A stretch of 64,000 bases of DNA from Paenactinomyces guangxiensis (GCF_016055185.1 NZ_JAECVR010000004.1:124001-188000), one strand, 5' to 3'. Positions 17,287 to 25,704 are shown, counted from the stretch's first letter. The notes: generated by a model not told the origin, from the sequence alone. Translations and numbers: made by a program.

Positions 17287-17808
17287 TTATTCTTCTTGTT
17301 GTTTTTTGCGGTTATGAGCGAGACGGGCTGCAGCTGAAGCGGCAATTGCACCGACGAGATCATCCAAAAAAGTATGGATTTCTCCGTCATTTTTATTGTT
17401 CAGTCTGGCCAGAACCCCCGGCTTGACACGGTCGATAAAACCATAATTGGTCAATCCGATACTTCCGTAAACATTTAAAATAGCCAGAGATAAAACTTCG
17501 TCAATTCCATACAGACATTCATCGCGGACAACCATATCCTGAAGGGGCTCCAGCAACTGTTCTCTCTCTGCCAGTACATCCATCTGAATACCGGTAAGAA
17601 GGGCATTTTGAACCTCCCTTTTTTCAATCACCTGTTTTACATGGTGCAAACATTCCTCCGGGGTTATATCAGGGACCAAATCTTTTTGCAGATAAAAAGT
17701 GAGCTCAGCAATCTCATTCAGGCTGACACCTCTTCTTTTCAGCCAGTCGAGGCAAATCTGGTGAACCTCTCTTTCTGTTGCGGGAACTTCCTTCATTTGT
17801 ACCTTCAT
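17287..17808 (-). CDS. yutG: PgpA-family protein (phosphatidylglycerophosphatase A-like)
   Basis: A 173-residue protein of the YutG/PgpA family, recognised by IDEVLSLAILNVYGSIGLTNYGFIDRVKPG and the acidic FLDDLVGAIAASAAARLAH near the C-terminus. It is shorter and more hydrophilic than Gram-negative PgpA; the family is tied to dephosphorylation of phosphatidylglycerol phosphate, but activity of this soluble type is less certain. Synteny with yutF and yutH supports the name. AAGGGGAAGAG precedes ATG 17808. Confidence 0.82.
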   Translation of the reverse strand: MKVQMKEVPATEREVHQICLDWLKRRGVSLNEIAELTFYLQKDLVPDITPEECLHHVKQVIEKREVQNALLTGIQMDVLAEREQLLEPLQDMVVRDECLYGIDEVLSLAILNVYGSIGLTNYGFIDRVKPGVLARLNNKNDGEIHTFLDDLVGAIAASAAARLAHNRKKQQEE

Positions 17809-17946
17809 GCTCTCTTCCCCTTTTGATTATATTTCTTCTTATTTTTTCCTCGGAAGGGCAGATTATGAAGCGAAGGCTGAGATATATATGGAAAGGGTAC
17901 AAGTAAAACTCTGCGAATGCGTTTTCCGATCAAAAGGAGGATGAAT

Positions 17947-18741
17947 ATGGCCGAAACAAGGGTGGCCCTGCTCACGGGAAGCACGGAAGGGCTTGGGAAG
18001 ATGACGGCGCTTCTGTTCGCTGAACAAAAGTGGACCATCGCCGTAAACAGCCGCCGCTCTGATGAAAAAGCAAGTCGTCTGTTGAAGGATTTGCGGGAAC
18101 TGGGGGCAGAAGCACAATCTTTCCCCGGGGATGTAACCCGGCGTGACGAGGCATCCCGTGTGGTTGCGGAAACACTGGAGCGTTTTGGGCGTATTGATGT
18201 ACTGGTACATGCCGTCGGCCCCTTTATCCGTGAACGAAAATTGTTTGTGGAACATTCCGGAGAAGAAGTTGAACAGATGATCCACGGAAATTTGCTCAGT
18301 GCGATCTGGATGGCACATGCCGCACTTCCGGTGATGCGGAAGCAAAAGTGGGGACGTGTGATCTTTTTCGGATTCGGGCGGGCGGGAGAGGCTCCTGCAT
18401 GGCCGGATCGCTCTGTTTACGCTGCCGCAAAGACCGGTTTAGTATCACTTACCAAGACATTAGCGGTGGAAGAAGCCCCTAACGGGATTTCTGTCAATAT
18501 GGTTTGCCCCGGAGATATTGTGGGAGAAAAGAAAGAGATGCGCATCCGGGAAGTATCCCGGCTGCGAGATGAAGAAACTCCGAGAGGACGCCCGGGATCA
18601 GGCGAAGACGTGGCGCGGGTGATCCGTTTTCTCACGGCTGATGCCTCCGATTTTGTGACTGGAAATATTATCAACGTGACAGGTGGACTCGATGTGATTC
18701 ATCCTGTCTCCAAAAAGCATCCCCCATTCTCTTCTGTGTAG
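17947..18741 (+). CDS. Short-chain dehydrogenase/reductase, FabG-like
   Basis: A 264-residue classical SDR: dinucleotide motif TGSTEGLG (residues 11-18), catalytic Tyr and Lys in YAAAKTG near 160, and the C-terminal TGNIINVTGG. The NAG motif is replaced by HAVGPF, and the Ser position falls in FFGFG, so the Ser of the catalytic triad seems missing, which may affect activity. ATG 17947 has AAAGGAGG 6 nt upstream; the reading from 17917 is unsupported. Substrate unknown. Confidence 0.82.
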   Translation: MAETRVALLTGSTEGLGKMTALLFAEQKWTIAVNSRRSDEKASRLLKDLRELGAEAQSFPGDVTRRDEASRVVAETLERFGRIDVLVHAVGPFIRERKLFVEHSGEEVEQMIHGNLLSAIWMAHAALPVMRKQKWGRVIFFGFGRAGEAPAWPDRSVYAAAKTGLVSLTKTLAVEEAPNGISVNMVCPGDIVGEKKEMRIREVSRLRDEETPRGRPGSGEDVARVIRFLTADASDFVTGNIINVTGGLDVIHPVSKKHPPFSSV

Positions 18742-18749
18742 GCACATAT

Positions 18750-18794
18750 CCCTCCTCTCTGACATAAGCTGGTCATGAACCAGAGAGGTGAGGG
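18750..18794 (+). promoter_or_regulatory. Hairpin that covers the yutH Shine-Dalgarno
   Basis: CCCTCCTCTCTG (18750-18761) pairs with CAGAGAGGTGAGGG (18781-18794) with a 2-nt bulge, and the 3' arm is the ribosome site of the gene starting at 18797. It could reduce translation until the structure is opened, or be a weak terminator for the SDR gene. Confidence 0.45.
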
Positions 18795-18796
18795 CG

Positions 18797-19879
18797 ATGT
18801 CAAACGCAATCGAAGAAGTAACTCAATTGACAGGAGAAAAGCGGCTGCCGGATTTGTTAAAGAACCACTATCAAATTCAAGTACTGGGCGCAAAGCCGAT
18901 GGGCGGTGTGCTCAAACTGGAGACGGACCAAGGGCTGTTCGTGTTAAAACGGGTACGGCACGGGGAAAAAGACCGCTGGCGAATGGTGAGTGAACTGGCC
19001 AAACATGTGGCAAAAAGCAAACCGGACCGGACCGGAATCCCCACTCCGGTTCCCACCACCTCTGAACAGCCGCTTTTTAATGGTTATCGTTTTTCATATG
19101 TGCTGCTTCCGTGGATTGATGCCAATTTGGTTTCATTGAGCCAAATAGAGGACTGGAAAAGAACCAGCCGGGATTTGGCACATTTTCACCAGTCTACACG
19201 GGGATTTGTTCCAACTGTTCCTTACCGCAAGTATCAGCATACCGGAAAGTGGATGCCTGAGTGGGAGCGTTCGCTTGGACAACTGGAAATTTTTCAAATG
19301 GCAGCCAAATGGACGGACACCCCTACTGAAACTGATCAGTACTGGTTGGAAACATCTGCGTACACCAAGGCCATTTTGGAAAATTTAATCGGATATTATC
19401 AAAAAATCGGCGGCGACAAATTATGTAAAAATACCGTTCAATACGGCAAAGCTTGCCATTATAATCTGCACCGCCATAATCTGCTGACAGATGCCAGGGG
19501 ACGGACACATTTGGTCGATTGGAATGAAACTGTTTTAGACGTCCGCACCCGTGATTTGGCTAAGTGGCTTTTATACGGGTATGGACGCACAGGCAGCCGG
19601 GCTGTATTAACATCTATTTTACAAGGGTATCAGGAGATTGCCCCATTAGATGAGGCAGAATACCCCCTTCTTTATGCACGCTTATTATTTCCCGAGAAAT
19701 TATTAAGGCTCCTTCAGGGGATTTACGATCAGCAATCCATCTCCATCGAATCAGCCGCACCCGATGTAAGAAGGGCTGCCTATATGGAAGAGAAGAAAAC
19801 AGACTTGCTGAGACTATTTCCGATCATAGTGAAAGAGGAGTTTAACGTCTCTATTCCACAGTTGGACTGGTTGCGTTGA
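18797..19879 (+). CDS. yutH: YutH/CotS-family spore coat protein
   Basis: A 360-residue protein with a degenerate aminoglycoside-phosphotransferase/kinase fold as in the CotS, CotI and YutH proteins of the spore coat. GVLKLETDQGLFVLKRV resembles the N-lobe, and HYNLHRHNLLTDARGRTHLVDWNE is the catalytic-loop region, where the usual HGD is changed to HYN/HRHN, so phosphotransfer is uncertain. Position after yutG matches B. subtilis yutH. ATG 18797 follows GAGAGGTGAGGG. Confidence 0.82.
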   Translation: MSNAIEEVTQLTGEKRLPDLLKNHYQIQVLGAKPMGGVLKLETDQGLFVLKRVRHGEKDRWRMVSELAKHVAKSKPDRTGIPTPVPTTSEQPLFNGYRFSYVLLPWIDANLVSLSQIEDWKRTSRDLAHFHQSTRGFVPTVPYRKYQHTGKWMPEWERSLGQLEIFQMAAKWTDTPTETDQYWLETSAYTKAILENLIGYYQKIGGDKLCKNTVQYGKACHYNLHRHNLLTDARGRTHLVDWNETVLDVRTRDLAKWLLYGYGRTGSRAVLTSILQGYQEIAPLDEAEYPLLYARLLFPEKLLRLLQGIYDQQSISIESAAPDVRRAAYMEEKKTDLLRLFPIIVKEEFNVSIPQLDWLR

Positions 19880-19893
19880 TGGTGCCGCTGATC

Positions 19894-20021
19894 CGACACA
19901 ACTCTGGGATGAAAGTATGGAGTATGCCGGGTGGCAAAATTCCGGGAAAAGCTTATTTGGCGGCCATTTCGACTTCCGCGCTGGGCTGTAAGGGGTGAGA
20001 CAGAAATTTGCTCTCCCCCTA
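19894..20021. repeat. Dispersed imperfect-palindrome repeat, copy B
   Basis: About 128 bp related to 8890-9005 over most of its length, again immediately after a gene end (yutH). The palindrome is more decayed here: GGCAAAATTC on one side and GACAGAAATTTGC on the other. The two copies begin at the same base, CGACA, which suggests a defined unit. Confidence 0.6.
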
Positions 20022-20385
20022 TACTTTTTAGATCCAGAAAGATGGAAACCACATAGCCGGTTCCTATTGATATAAGTTGTTAGAATTCGAAACCAGCTGA
20101 TATATCTTGGGGATTTAAATATTTTCTTTTTTGAAAGATTTGATATTGCGAAATAAATGAATATTCATATATAATTTAAATACATCATCTTGTGAATTTA
20201 AAATGGGTTTCAGATGTTATATAGTTTAATTCATCCAGCATTTTCAGACAAAAAGGGAAAAATACGGACAATCCTTTAAACCGTCATTATGTACTTCTGA
20301 AAACAACATTCGGTCAATCGGACCAGGCTTGATAGGGTTCATTTGTTAAGAAAGCCGGGTCTCCATGGCACATTACTTTTGATTG
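20022..20385. other. AT-rich gene-free stretch
   Basis: No credible ORF on either strand. It is strongly AT-rich to about 20230 and then holds short dyads (for example GGTCAATCGGACC near 20313) before the attenuator-like terminator; it probably contains the promoter and leader of the toxin gene. Confidence 0.5.
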
Positions 20386-20421
20386 GACAGAGTTGACTTC
20401 AGGTCGAGTCTGTCTTTTTTT
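20386..20421 (+). terminator. Terminator directly before the toxin ribosome site
   Basis: GACAGA (20386-20391) pairs with TCTGTC (20409-20414), then seven Ts. It lies only about 10 nt before the GGAGG of the toxin leader, so it may act as an attenuator rather than as the end of an upstream transcript, since no gene lies upstream on this strand for 500 nt. Confidence 0.6.
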
Positions 20422-20427
20422 GATGAA

Positions 20428-20556
20428 AGGAGGGGAATCCGTTACGGAGAACGTATACTCTATATCAGATGTGAATATTGTGTGTCCTGGATAAACAGGC
20501 ACAGAAAAGGAAGCCATTTCATAGAGCTTCTTAAGTTTTCTGTAACGGGTAATATG
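20428..20556 (+). promoter_or_regulatory. Structured leader: Shine-Dalgarno and ATG bridged by a hairpin
   Basis: AAAGGAGGGGAAT is followed by CCGTTACGGAGAAC (20439-20452), which pairs base for base with GTTTTCTGTAACGG (20535-20548, two G-T pairs), followed by GTAAT and ATG 20554. The stem would bring GGAGG to about 10 nt from the ATG. A second leader with the same plan is at 51838-51985. Confidence 0.6.
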
Positions 20557-22182
20557 GGTAAATATTTTCCGCGATTTGTTGTCCTCATCCTTTTTACTTT
20601 TGTGGGCATCGGGATCTTGGGGATCGGAGAGGGATACGCTGATCCCAGCTTTGAGATTCCCCGTGTCGATGACCATTTTGACAAGGTCGAAAAAGGCCCG
20701 GCACCACAGAAAACGGAGCCGGTGAATCAGAATGCACCGGAAGAGGGCGGAGCCTGGGATTGGATTACGGAAAAAGCCTCCGGTGCTTGGGAATGGACGA
20801 AGGAAACCGTCTCCGATGCCTGGGAGTGGACAAAAGAAACAGCGTCCGACTTTTGGGATTGGTTTGTTGAGGTCTTATCGAAGATTACCGAAGTCGTGAT
20901 TGATGCCCTCTCTGCCGCCTGGGACTGGATCGTTGACAATTATGAATATATCGTAAGTGGAATCGTCCTGGTTGTCGGGATTGTGTTATGTTTTTTTGCC
21001 CCGCCCCTGGGAGCATCGATCCTGATCGGCTGGGCGGTATCGTTTGGCATCAGTTTCGCGATGAATGGCTGGAAAATAGATGAAACCACCTGGCTGGATG
21101 CAGGCATCGGCGGATTGCTTGGCCTGGTAGGAATGGGCTTCGCCGGCGGGATAGCCAGAGGACTGGCAACCGGACTAGGCCGAAAAATGATTACAGGGCT
21201 GGCTAATGCCAAAATACTGGGGCCCATCTTAAAAGGCGGCGGCAAGCTGATCAGCAAACTGCCAGCGCCGATCCAAAAGATCTTCTCCAAAGCCGGTTTT
21301 ATCGGTTCGGTAGAAGGTGCGGGAACCAGCATCGTTGATGATCTCTTGCGCGGAAGGGAGATCAACTGGAAAAATGCATTGATCGCCGGATTTGGCGGGG
21401 CTCTTTTTGTTGGTGTGGGAGCGTTTGTGGCTCCCAAAATCGACCCGATTGTAGACAAGGTGACAACGGCGTTCAAAGAGTACACCAGACCTATTGTCGC
21501 GAAAGTAAGTCCTGCTGTTGAGAAGTTGGACGACTTTGATATAACAAAATGTTTTAGCTATCAAAAGCAACCAAGATATTCAGCTTTTATTGATTTACCA
21601 TCGATTGGAAATTGTTTTCGTTCACCGGACACAGGCAGGGGTACGGGATCGGGAAATGGTTTACTTTCTTCCAATGGAAAATTTATAGACCCAAAATTAG
21701 AGTCCGATTATGAGAAGTATCTTCAACGTAAAGCGAGGGAAGGAAAAACTCCGAGAAACCGGTTAGATTGGAAACAAGCAAGGGATTATTGGTTGAAAGA
21801 TTCCCCAATGGCGAGAGGGAATACATTTAACAAAAAAGCTGTTAAAGAACAATGGTATCCATATCATGAAGTTCATTTAAGTAATGGTAAACGTTTAGAT
21901 TCGTATGATCCAATCAAAGGAGAAATTGTATCACGGAAAGCGACAGACTTAGATGTGATTGACATAGCTACATTTGAACAATATCTAGGGGAGTTGAAAA
22001 ATAAATACAGGCCCGGTATAAAAATACGATCAAATAAATACAAAAGAATTGATGGACAAGAACTTAAAGGAAAGCAAATACTCGAAATCCCTGCATCGAA
22101 TCGACATTTTAGTGAAATACAAGATTATATTGATTTGGCTAAAAATAAATATGGGATTGAAATACGGTTCAGGGAGGAATAA
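20554..22182 (+). CDS. Secreted polymorphic toxin, putative nuclease C-terminus
   Basis: A 542-residue protein. Residues 1-29 are a signal peptide (FVVLILFTFVGIGILGIGEGYA). Next come a PRVDDHFDKVEKGPAPQ module shared with the gene at 51983, four tandem 11-residue Trp repeats (GAWEWTKETVS type, residues 65-110), a hydrophobic Gly-rich region with several TM-like helices (130-320), and a hydrophilic C-terminal domain (about 400-542) with LDSYDPIKGEIVSRK, which suggests a PD-(D/E)xK nuclease-type toxin tip. From about 21540 the DNA becomes clearly AT-richer, as expected for a swapped toxin domain. The frame is open back to 20383 but that part is terminator and leader. The immunity gene follows after 2 nt. 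Confidence 0.7.
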   Translation: MGKYFPRFVVLILFTFVGIGILGIGEGYADPSFEIPRVDDHFDKVEKGPAPQKTEPVNQNAPEEGGAWDWITEKASGAWEWTKETVSDAWEWTKETASDFWDWFVEVLSKITEVVIDALSAAWDWIVDNYEYIVSGIVLVVGIVLCFFAPPLGASILIGWAVSFGISFAMNGWKIDETTWLDAGIGGLLGLVGMGFAGGIARGLATGLGRKMITGLANAKILGPILKGGGKLISKLPAPIQKIFSKAGFIGSVEGAGTSIVDDLLRGREINWKNALIAGFGGALFVGVGAFVAPKIDPIVDKVTTAFKEYTRPIVAKVSPAVEKLDDFDITKCFSYQKQPRYSAFIDLPSIGNCFRSPDTGRGTGSGNGLLSSNGKFIDPKLESDYEKYLQRKAREGKTPRNRLDWKQARDYWLKDSPMARGNTFNKKAVKEQWYPYHEVHLSNGKRLDSYDPIKGEIVSRKATDLDVIDIATFEQYLGELKNKYRPGIKIRSNKYKRIDGQELKGKQILEIPASNRHFSEIQDYIDLAKNKYGIEIRFREE

Positions 22183-22184
22183 CC

Positions 22185-22637
22185 ATGCAGTTACCGCCAG
22201 AAATCAGAATGGCTTTAGAGAATATTGATTTTATTAACAGGTACAAGAGCATGTCTGCGAAGTATGATTTTGATGATGAGTTTGAATATGACAACCATGA
22301 AGTATTGGATATGTTGAATGAATTAGGTTATCATGCTCGTTTTGACAAGAGGGAAAATTTCTTTAACATTGTGGAGGAATTACCTCCGTGTAAATTTGAA
22401 TTTAACATATCTCTCAAATACAGTCTCTTAGAGTTTATATGGACGGTATGGAAGTACGGGGAGTTACAAATAGGTGATCCGTGGGGAATATTAAAGAAAT
22501 TATTGGACGGATCAGACGAAAGTGTAAGGCTACCCGGATTCCGTAACTACAATGATTTGAAAGAAATATTAAAAGAGGCGTTTTTGATGTATGAGGATTT
22601 CAAACGGGAATTACTTTCTGTCTACAGTAAAGAATAG
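22185..22637 (+). CDS. Putative immunity protein
   Basis: A 150-residue acidic soluble protein, not recognised as a named family. It begins 2 nt after the toxin stop, shares its AT-rich composition, and has no signal or TM, as expected for a cytoplasmic protein that binds and blocks a nuclease toxin tip. The assignment rests on position and composition only. The segment YDFDDEFEYDNHEVLDMLNELGY is strongly acidic, fitting a partner of a basic nuclease domain. Confidence 0.6.
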   Translation: MQLPPEIRMALENIDFINRYKSMSAKYDFDDEFEYDNHEVLDMLNELGYHARFDKRENFFNIVEELPPCKFEFNISLKYSLLEFIWTVWKYGELQIGDPWGILKKLLDGSDESVRLPGFRNYNDLKEILKEAFLMYEDFKRELLSVYSKE

Positions 22638-22710
22638 TAAAGGTAAAAACACCCTTTTATTCTTTTTGACACTTCACCAGTGGTTGCGAGATCTGATGTA
22701 CACCTTCACA

Positions 22711-22759
22711 CAAGAAAAAGCCAGGAAGAGAATTAAATCTCTTGCCCGGCTTTTTCTTG
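22711..22759. terminator. Bidirectional terminator immunity gene/glcF
   Basis: CAAGAAAAAGCC (22711-22722) pairs with GGCTTTTTCTTG (22748-22759), with inner AAGAGA/TCTCTT. It overlaps the 3' end of glcF. Confidence 0.75.
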
Positions 22760-24118
22760 TTTATTCTCAGATTGATCCAAACACTCGGCTAAAAAGTCGA
22801 TCAAATGGACCGCACGCATCTGTTTTTGCAGGCCCGCTCTTTCAATCCCGAGTTTCATCTGTAACAAACAACCGGGATTGCTGGTGATAAGGATGTCGGC
22901 ACCGGTTGTTTTGACATGCTCCATTTTTTCGTCAAGAATATTCATCGACATCTCTGGCTGGGTTAAATTGTAGATTCCTGCCGAACCGCAACAACGGTCT
23001 GCTTCAAACAATTCGACAAATGTGACGCCCGGGATGGAGCGAATCAGACGGCGGGGTTCGACAGTTATCTTCATGCCGTTGCGAAGATGGCAGGAGTCCT
23101 GGTAGGTGACACGTTGCGGAACCTTTGCCCGAAATGGCAGGGAATCACCGGCTTCCACAATCAACTGGCTGACATCTTTGATGCGTCCGGCAAACCAGTC
23201 AGCCTCTTTTTCCCAATCCGGTTTTCCTTCCAGCAGATGGGGATATTCAATCAGCATGGCCCCGCACCCGCCCGCGTTGGAGGCGATCCAATCCACTTCC
23301 CACTCTTTAAAAGCGGCAATGTTTTGTTTGGCCAATTCAATGGCCAGTTCCTTTTCCCCGGCATGGGCATGCAACGCGCCGCAACAGGTTTGCGTATCGG
23401 GAAACACAACCTCATATCCAAGTGCAGTCAACAGTTTCACTGTATTTTGATTGGTCTCCGTAAATATGATATCCATGATACAGCCACGAAACATTCCAAC
23501 TCTTCCAATCGGTTTCCCTTCAGGCTTTACGATTTCTCCCGTCCGGCTCCGTGAACCGCGCGGGTCTGCCGTGGGGAGAATGCAGTCCATCTGTCTCAGA
23601 TGAGCAGGTAATACGCGTGAGAGTCCTGTATGATGAACCAAAGCCCGCAGACCTGTCCGCTGGTAGAAGGCGAGCAAATAGCTGCTTAAACGGAGTCGTT
23701 CAGGGTGAGGGAACAGATAACGGAAAAAGAAATCCCTTATTGCTTTTTCCAATTTTGACCGGGGGTGGTGTGTTTGAATGGAAGCACGGGTTTGTTCCAG
23801 TAACCGGCCGTAAGTCACTCCGGCGGGACAAGCAGGTTCACAAGCACGGCAGCCAAGGCATAGATCCATTTGAGCAGCAAAGGACTGGTCCGGTTTTATC
23901 AGCCCGTCATGTACTGCTTTCATCAAGGCAATCCGGCCACGGGGTGACGCGGCTTCCAGTCCTGTTTCCCGGTAAGTGGGACAGGCGGGCAAACAAAAGC
24001 CGCAGCGCATACAATTGGTGAGTTGATCCTGGTCAAGCGTCAGTTGGATCTGATCTGCTACTTGATCCCAGCGGGAAGCGGAAGGATCAGCGGCTACTTT
24101 TCGCGTGTTTCCGGACAT
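22733..24118 (-). CDS. glcF: Glycolate oxidase iron-sulfur subunit
   Basis: A 461-residue GlcF-type protein. Two 4Fe-4S motifs lie at the N-terminus (CMRCGFCLPACP and CLGCRACEPACP), and two CCG domains follow (TCCGALHAH and RCCGSAGIYN). It forms the electron-transfer subunit for oxidation of glycolate or a related 2-hydroxy acid at the membrane, with GlcD. Overlaps glcD by 25 nt, so translation is coupled. Equivalent B. subtilis pair: ysfC-ysfD. No GlcE subunit is present, as usual in Bacilli. Confidence 0.9.
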   Translation of the reverse strand: MSGNTRKVAADPSASRWDQVADQIQLTLDQDQLTNCMRCGFCLPACPTYRETGLEAASPRGRIALMKAVHDGLIKPDQSFAAQMDLCLGCRACEPACPAGVTYGRLLEQTRASIQTHHPRSKLEKAIRDFFFRYLFPHPERLRLSSYLLAFYQRTGLRALVHHTGLSRVLPAHLRQMDCILPTADPRGSRSRTGEIVKPEGKPIGRVGMFRGCIMDIIFTETNQNTVKLLTALGYEVVFPDTQTCCGALHAHAGEKELAIELAKQNIAAFKEWEVDWIASNAGGCGAMLIEYPHLLEGKPDWEKEADWFAGRIKDVSQLIVEAGDSLPFRAKVPQRVTYQDSCHLRNGMKITVEPRRLIRSIPGVTFVELFEADRCCGSAGIYNLTQPEMSMNILDEKMEHVKTTGADILITSNPGCLLQMKLGIERAGLQKQMRAVHLIDFLAECLDQSENKQEKAGQEI

Positions 24119-25524
24119 GTAATCACCACCCGGGGGCGTGTTTCTTTAGCAAATATCTTGCCGGGGTTTAATAGATTAAGAGGGTCAAATGCCCGTTTAA
24201 TTCCTTTTAATACTTCAATCCCGGCCTTTCCGGCTTTCCATTCCAGATAGGGAGCCTTGGCGAGGCCGACTCCGTGTTCTCCGGTGATGGTTCCGCCCAG
24301 CTCAAGGGCGGCGGCAAAAATCTCGGCAAATGCCTCTTCTACACGTTCAATTTCTTCTTGATTGCGGGCATCTGTCATACAAGTCGGATGCAGGTTTCCA
24401 TCCCCGGCATGACCAAAGGTACAGATACGAACACGGTTTTTGCGGGCGATTTCATTGATTGTCCGCACCATTGTTGCGATAGCAGCCCGGGGTACAGTGG
24501 CATCCTCTAAGATGGTGGTAGGTTTTGAACGTGCCAGCGCGGAAAGGGCACTGCGGCGGGCAGCGAGTAATTGATTTCCCTCCTCCGGTGTCCGGGCCAC
24601 CTGGACATGGGCTGCATTTCCTTTGCGGCAGATTTCTTCCATCCGCAGGATATCCCGGTCAACTACCGCTTGAGGGCCGTCTTGTTCCATCAGCAAAATC
24701 GCAGCCATGTCTGTTGGGAGGCCAATGTTGGCAAATTCTTCAACCACTTGTATGGTTCCCTGGTCCAGAAACTCCAGCGTACAAGGAATAATCCGGTTGG
24801 CAATAATTTCTGAAACTGTTTGCGCCGCCGCTTCCAGATCGGTAAAATGAGCAACCATGACACGGCGGTACTCGGGTTTAGGAAGCAATTTCAGCGTTGC
24901 CTCTGTCACAATTGCCAGTGTTCCTTCCGAACCGACCAGCAGTTTGGTCAAATCATAGCCAGCTACGTCCTTGGCCAGCTTTCCTCCCGTCCGAATCACT
25001 TCGCCTGAGGCAAGTACCGCTTCCAAACCCAATACATAATCTTTCGTTGTCCCGTATTTGAGCCCTCTCAGTCCGCCGGCACACTGCGCGATGTTGCCGC
25101 CGATCGTGGAAACAGCCATACTGCCGGGGTCCGGCGGATAAAAGAGGCCCAGTTCTTCTACTGCCTGATGGAGTTCTTTTGTAATCACGCCCGGTTGTAC
25201 AGTGGCGGTCAAGTTTTCCTGATCAATCTCCAGGATGCGGTTCATCCGGGTCATCACCATCACAATCCCGCCTTCGGCCGGAACAGTGGAAGCGCTTAAA
25301 TTACTGCCGGAGCCCCGGCTGATCACGGGAATGCGATAATTAGCCGCCACCTGCATGATTGCCTGTACCTCTTCCGTCCGGCAAGGAAAGATCACGCCGT
25401 CCGGCAAAGCTTGAAACATCGGGGTGGCATCATACGAATGAGTGACAAGCGTTTCCATATCTGTTCGAAAACGCTCTTCGCCAACAATGGCTTTCAACTC
25501 TTGCACTGCCTCGGGAGCTAACAT
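24094..25524 (-). CDS. glcD: Glycolate oxidase FAD subunit
   Basis: A 476-residue FAD-linked oxidase of the vanillyl-alcohol oxidase fold. FAD-binding motif VISRGSGSNLSASTVPAEGGIV (near 70), PPDPGSMAVSTIGGNIA and YGTTKDYVLGLE follow in order, and the C-terminal GEHGVGLAKAPYL holds the substrate-site His. It oxidises glycolate or D-lactate and passes electrons to GlcF. AAGGAGATGAGGGG lies before ATG 25524. A FadR-type regulator is divergent, with a palindrome between them. Confidence 0.9.
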   Translation of the reverse strand: MLAPEAVQELKAIVGEERFRTDMETLVTHSYDATPMFQALPDGVIFPCRTEEVQAIMQVAANYRIPVISRGSGSNLSASTVPAEGGIVMVMTRMNRILEIDQENLTATVQPGVITKELHQAVEELGLFYPPDPGSMAVSTIGGNIAQCAGGLRGLKYGTTKDYVLGLEAVLASGEVIRTGGKLAKDVAGYDLTKLLVGSEGTLAIVTEATLKLLPKPEYRRVMVAHFTDLEAAAQTVSEIIANRIIPCTLEFLDQGTIQVVEEFANIGLPTDMAAILLMEQDGPQAVVDRDILRMEEICRKGNAAHVQVARTPEEGNQLLAARRSALSALARSKPTTILEDATVPRAAIATMVRTINEIARKNRVRICTFGHAGDGNLHPTCMTDARNQEEIERVEEAFAEIFAAALELGGTITGEHGVGLAKAPYLEWKAGKAGIEVLKGIKRAFDPLNLLNPGKIFAKETRPRVVITCPETREK

Positions 25525-25605
25525 GACCCCTCATCTCCTTCGGTGGAATGGAAATCAATAAGTTAAAAATATTTTAATGGCTCTTATTCTTTTAGCATGA
25601 ATATA

Positions 25606-25628
25606 AACAGGTGATCAGATGATCTGTT
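25606..25628. promoter_or_regulatory. Candidate operator of the FadR-type regulator
   Basis: AACAGGTGATCAGATGATCTGTT is a 23-bp dyad with 9 of 11 arm positions symmetric, centred between glcD and the divergent regulator gene. Confidence 0.5.
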
Positions 25629-25704
25629 CTAATGTTAACACAACCGAATGAGTTCTAACATGTTAAAATAAGGCGACAGGAACCAAAGCTTGAGGTGAAA
25701 AAGA

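Noticed and set aside
20383-20553. N-terminal extension of the toxin ORF
   Set aside because: The codons lie in a T-run terminator and in the stem-forming leader; the signal peptide homologous to the second gene starts at 20554.
20428-20556. c-di-AMP (ydaO) riboswitch in the toxin leader
   Set aside because: GAATCCG..ACGGAG recalls part of that motif and the motif often precedes wall hydrolases, but the other conserved segments are missing in both leaders; a covariance-model search would settle it.
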